From Gremmenia infestans (taxonomy: Eukaryota; Ascomycota; Leotiomycetes; Helotiales; Hamatocanthoscyphaceae): a stretch of 64,000 bases of DNA. Shown one piece after another: positions 61,026 through 64,000 of the stretch (the first letter of the stretch is position 1; every line of letters starts with the position of its first letter). The stretch spans positions 67,001-131,000 of the forward strand of contig JAFEVB010000009.1 in the NCBI GenBank assembly GCA_032629725.1, given 5' to 3'. The notes below the pieces were generated by a model. That model had not been told where the DNA came from. It searched no databases and saw nothing but the letters and a program-made list of their open reading frames with translations. A program made the translations under genes and the position numbers.

Positions 61026-61778
61026 AGCCTTCTTTAGTAGGGCGAGATTGAACTATCCAACAATATTATATTTAGAACTCTTTGGGAATGCCTTATCCGC
61101 CAATAGTATGCTCCTAGTATCAAACCGCAGCTTCCAGATGCTCGACCCTTTAGGCGACTTTAAGGGCGCATATTAGACATAAAGGCTTGATTAGTATCTA
61201 ATTATTTATATTTTCCCTTGCTCTCCCCCGTGTAAGCTTCGCAGGTTGTTTCTTCGATATGCCCTAAGGCTTTGCGGAGCTTCTAGCTGTTAGACTGCTT
61301 GCAACGTTCTATTCTGGGTTTGATCGGACTGCGCGTTTGGAGGGGTTCGTAGATGCGTTCATAAGTGGATTCGCTGGAGTAGGAGCGGGAGCGTCAGGAA
61401 CTTACTGTCCTTGCTGAGATGAACTCAAGACGCTTGATTCAACGGGAGGGGACCCAAAAAGGTGTATGGCAGGTGACTCCCGTTTATTATGCGTCAACAT
61501 TGCCGAACGCCTCAGCTGGCGCTGTCGCTCAAATCCTAAAATTATAGTAATAGGTAAAGTCACATGTTCTACTATGCATGACAACCTGAAAGCATGAGCT
61601 TCCGCGGCTGGATTACATAAGGCGGCAATTGCCAGCCAACATTGCTTACATTCCCGAAAGCGCTTTGCGCTCTGCACTTTTAAAAACAACAAAACCGCGA
61701 ACAAGATTCTAAGACGCGATCTAAGCCTTAATAAGGCCCGTACCATTACCTAGGTCTCACACCCTAATACACCACATC

Positions 61779-63417
61779 ATGCCACGACCGACTCGAATAC
61801 AAGCTGGTAATAAGCCTGCTACCAAATCGCCTTCTTCTGTCCCAGGCACTACAAAGCTGAGACCAAAATCCGGCACTACTGGCAAAAATGTAAATTCAGT
61901 TTTATGTTAGTACTTGCTTACATTGGTGACTTAATTCTTACACTTCTCAAGCTGCAGAACCTGCCCGAAGCAAGAGACGCCAACAATCCGAAGGGCCTGC
62001 GCTGAGAGCTTCGAAAAAGTTGAAGGCAGATAGAGCAACCAACGACACCCCATCACAGAAACTGGACATCTATGTATTTGGTGATGGCGAATCTGGCGAA
62101 CTTGGATTAGGCCCGAAGCCCATTCAGGGGAAAAAGCCTACCAATGTCAGATATCCTCGACGCAATACACTTCTTGATCCTACAACAGTCGGAGTAGTTC
62201 AGGTGGCAGTTGGAGGCATGCACTGCATCGCTCTTACTTACGACCAGAAAATCATAACTTGGGGCGTTAACGATAATGTTGCACTTGGTAGAGATACAAC
62301 ATGGGAAGCACGCACAAGGGATATAGACCAAGATTCGGACGCAGAAGATTCGGACGAGGAGAGCGATTTGAACCCGAAGGAGTGCACACCTACTTCTATT
62401 CTCATGGAGAACTTTGGCAAAAATTTACCAACCTTCGTCCAAGTTGCTGCTACAGACAGTGCTAGTTTTGTGGTCACAAGCGAAGGTTCTGTTTATGGTT
62501 GGGGAACATTTTCCGTAAGTCTATCCACTCATCTGCGAACTGTATCTTGATTATCTTAGGCAAATGACGGAATCTTTGGTTTTAGTACGAAGGATGCTAT
62601 TCAGGCTGCAAAGACGAAAGACCATGAAAAAAAGCTGCAGCGAAAGCCTGTCCCTGTTCTGCACTTGACGAAGATCAAATCAATTGCGACTGGAAATAAT
62701 CATGTTGTAGCCCTTGATAGCAATGGGAAAGCTTATGCTTGGGGTGCAGGAGAACAAAATCAACTTGGTCGTCGTATCATAGAGCGAACTCGTTATGCGT
62801 CCTTAACACCTTGTCAACTTGCCCTTTCAAAAATCAAGCAAGTTGCTTCTGGTGCCTTTCACAGCTTTGCTATTGGCGAGAACGGTCTTGTATATGCCTG
62901 GGTTTCCAATAACTTTGGCCAAACGGGAATTGTAGATGGGGCTGGCGAAGGCGACGCAGTTATACCTAGACCTACTATTGTGGAGAGTCTTCGGCCATAT
63001 AAAATCAGAGAAATTACTGGAGGTGAACATCACTCGATTGCTTGCACTGATGATGGTAAGCTTTTAGTTTGGGGCCGTTGCGATGAGGGCCAGGCGGGTC
63101 TCAAGCTGGAGAACTTAGCCGAACAAGACCTTCTCTTCGACAGCCGTGGTAAACCACGGATTCTCCTAAAACCTACTGTGGTCTCAGGTATTCACGTAGT
63201 TTCAGTCGCTGCTGCTATTGATAATTCGATTGCAGTTACTGCCGAAGGGAAGGCGTATTCTTGGGGCTTCTCTGCCAATTATCGGACTGGCCTCGGGACG
63301 GACGAGACAGTGAAGGAGGCTACTTTGCTAGACAAGGGAGATATTGCGAATAGAAAAATAACCTTTACAGGGTGCGGTGGACAATTTTCTATACTGGCTG
63401 GTCCGGCTCAGGGTTAG
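61779..63417 (+). CDS. RCC1: RCC1-family Ran guanine-nucleotide exchange factor
   Basis: Three exons (61779-61905, 61952-62514, 62560-63417) encode 515 residues. A basic, disordered N-terminus (MPRPTRIQAGNKPATK; SKRRQQSEG; ASKKLKADR) serves as nuclear signal and chromatin-binding tail. RCC1 beta-propeller blades begin near 80: IYVFGDGESGELGLGP, VAVGGMHCIALTYDQKIITW, AYAWGAGEQNQLGRR, VASGAFHSFAIGENGLVYAW, ITGGEHHSIACTDDGKLLVW, and a last AYSWGFSANYRTGLG. An acidic insert (DSDAEDSDEESD) interrupts an early blade. The protein exchanges GDP for GTP on Ran at chromatin and so drives nuclear transport and spindle assembly, as with yeast Srm1 and Pim1. The introns are 46 and 45 nt. The first donor (T|GTTAGT) was fixed by frame. 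Confidence 0.95.
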
Positions 63418-64000
63418 CGGCGTAGGTACTCATTTGGATGCCTTTCTTGTAGCACGACCTGTCTCTTCTGGTCTCTGGTTTGCTACCTGCATCTAACCCT
63501 GCGATTTTCCAAGACACTCTGCGAAAGGATTAAGGACCTTAGTGGGGAGAAGGGAGGGGGGAACTTAGTAACGGAATGCTTTTGTAACTGTTGGTATCAC
63601 AGGTTGATATCCGTGATCACTTCTATACTACGTAGTAGACTTGTCACTGGTTGATGTTGCTTATCATTCATATTGGTGTTGACCAGCAAAAAGGGTAAGC
63701 CTCTTTGCTGACTAAGCCACGCGAGATCACATGACTAGAAAGGTCGGGATGCCGTACTATCATCCCAACAGTAACATTAGATATATATGCTGCCTTCGTC
63801 TGACGGCTATGCAGTACTATATTTCTTTCTTTGTTCTCTGGATTACTACAACTGCATTCTTGTTCATGCACAATACTCTATACAATGGCAAGAGCTTGAA
63901 TCTGAATCTTATTCTTATTTATCTACGTCTCACTATAACTGTTCTGTTGTAACGTTCCTGGCTTGTCTGTACCTTTGTGAACGTGTGGAAGTGAACCACT
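63418..64000. other. right-edge region downstream of RCC1
   Basis: This is the 3' flank of RCC1 up to the window end. Short frames near 63668-63952 have no family features. Nothing further is supported. Confidence 0.5.

Larger units (their letters stand above)
59419..61778. other. spacer with pentamer array and A/T-rich segment, no gene seen
   Basis: About 2.36 kb between the RasGEF and RCC1 genes. It contains the GTCAA array (60031-60080), ACCT repeats (60174-60192), TATG/CAATG/CAGTG runs (60252-60295) and a GTACAGTACCTAG motif at 60297. A region rich in GT and TATGT follows (60550-60660). From about 60880 to 61330 the sequence is A/T and TpA rich with short inverted repeats. No coding sequence is supported. 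Confidence 0.5.

Noticed and set aside
61402..61746. Minus-strand frame of 114 codons upstream of RCC1
   Set aside because: Its composition is not protein-like, no family is recognised, and it occupies the likely RCC1 promoter.

Overview
The window is nuclear DNA of a filamentous ascomycete (Pezizomycotina). The pattern of encoded proteins fits the Leotiomycetes/Helotiales, but no single sequence here proves that rank. The evidence is many short introns (about 45-180 nt) with GT...(G/A)CTAAC/CTAAT...AG signals, single-copy eukaryotic housekeeping genes, and fungus-specific families (large-subunit catalase, WSC-domain peroxidase, Fungal_trans transcription factor). No operons, CRISPR arrays, tRNA genes, rRNA genes or intact transposons were found. 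I reconstructed 18 protein-coding genes by hand with splice sites; in each case the summed exon length is divisible by three.

Layout, left to right. 0.5-12.8 kb: a YML020W-type alpha/beta-hydrolase (-), divergent RRP5 (+), a Tim17-like membrane protein (-), divergent eIF4B (+). 13.5-22.2 kb: a JMJD7-like JmjC oxygenase (-), a secreted haem peroxidase with two WSC domains (+) followed by a decayed extra WSC copy, and a catA-type catalase (+). 22.6-28.0 kb: the WD40 ubiquitin-ligase adaptor Cdt2 (-), divergent from the rRNA methyltransferase SPB1 (+). 28-31 kb is sparse and holds one small Ser/Thr-rich secreted protein. 31-43 kb: a CofD-like protein (+), an SLX8-like RING protein (-), mitochondrial DNA polymerase gamma MIP1 (+), a BTB protein (-) and a GPI-type GH16 enzyme (-). 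45-48 kb: a C2H2 plus Fungal_trans transcription factor (-). A gene-free interval of about 7.6 kb separates it from a CDC25-type RasGEF (+, 55.4-59.4 kb). RCC1 (+) lies near the right edge.

The genes do not form one pathway. Local themes are ribosome production and translation (RRP5, SPB1, eIF4B), hydrogen peroxide handling (secreted peroxidase beside catalase), genome replication and ubiquitin control (Cdt2, SLX8-like, MIP1), and small-GTPase exchange factors (Ras and Ran GEFs). I see no convincing novel multi-gene system. The most interesting observations are regulatory or structural: a shared RRPE-like element at matched distance before RRP5 and SPB1, a pair of MCB-like boxes before cdt2, a probable 3-nt micro-exon in eIF4B, a GC-AG intron in the catalase, the decayed WSC copy, and the long repeat-dotted interval between the transcription factor and the RasGEF.
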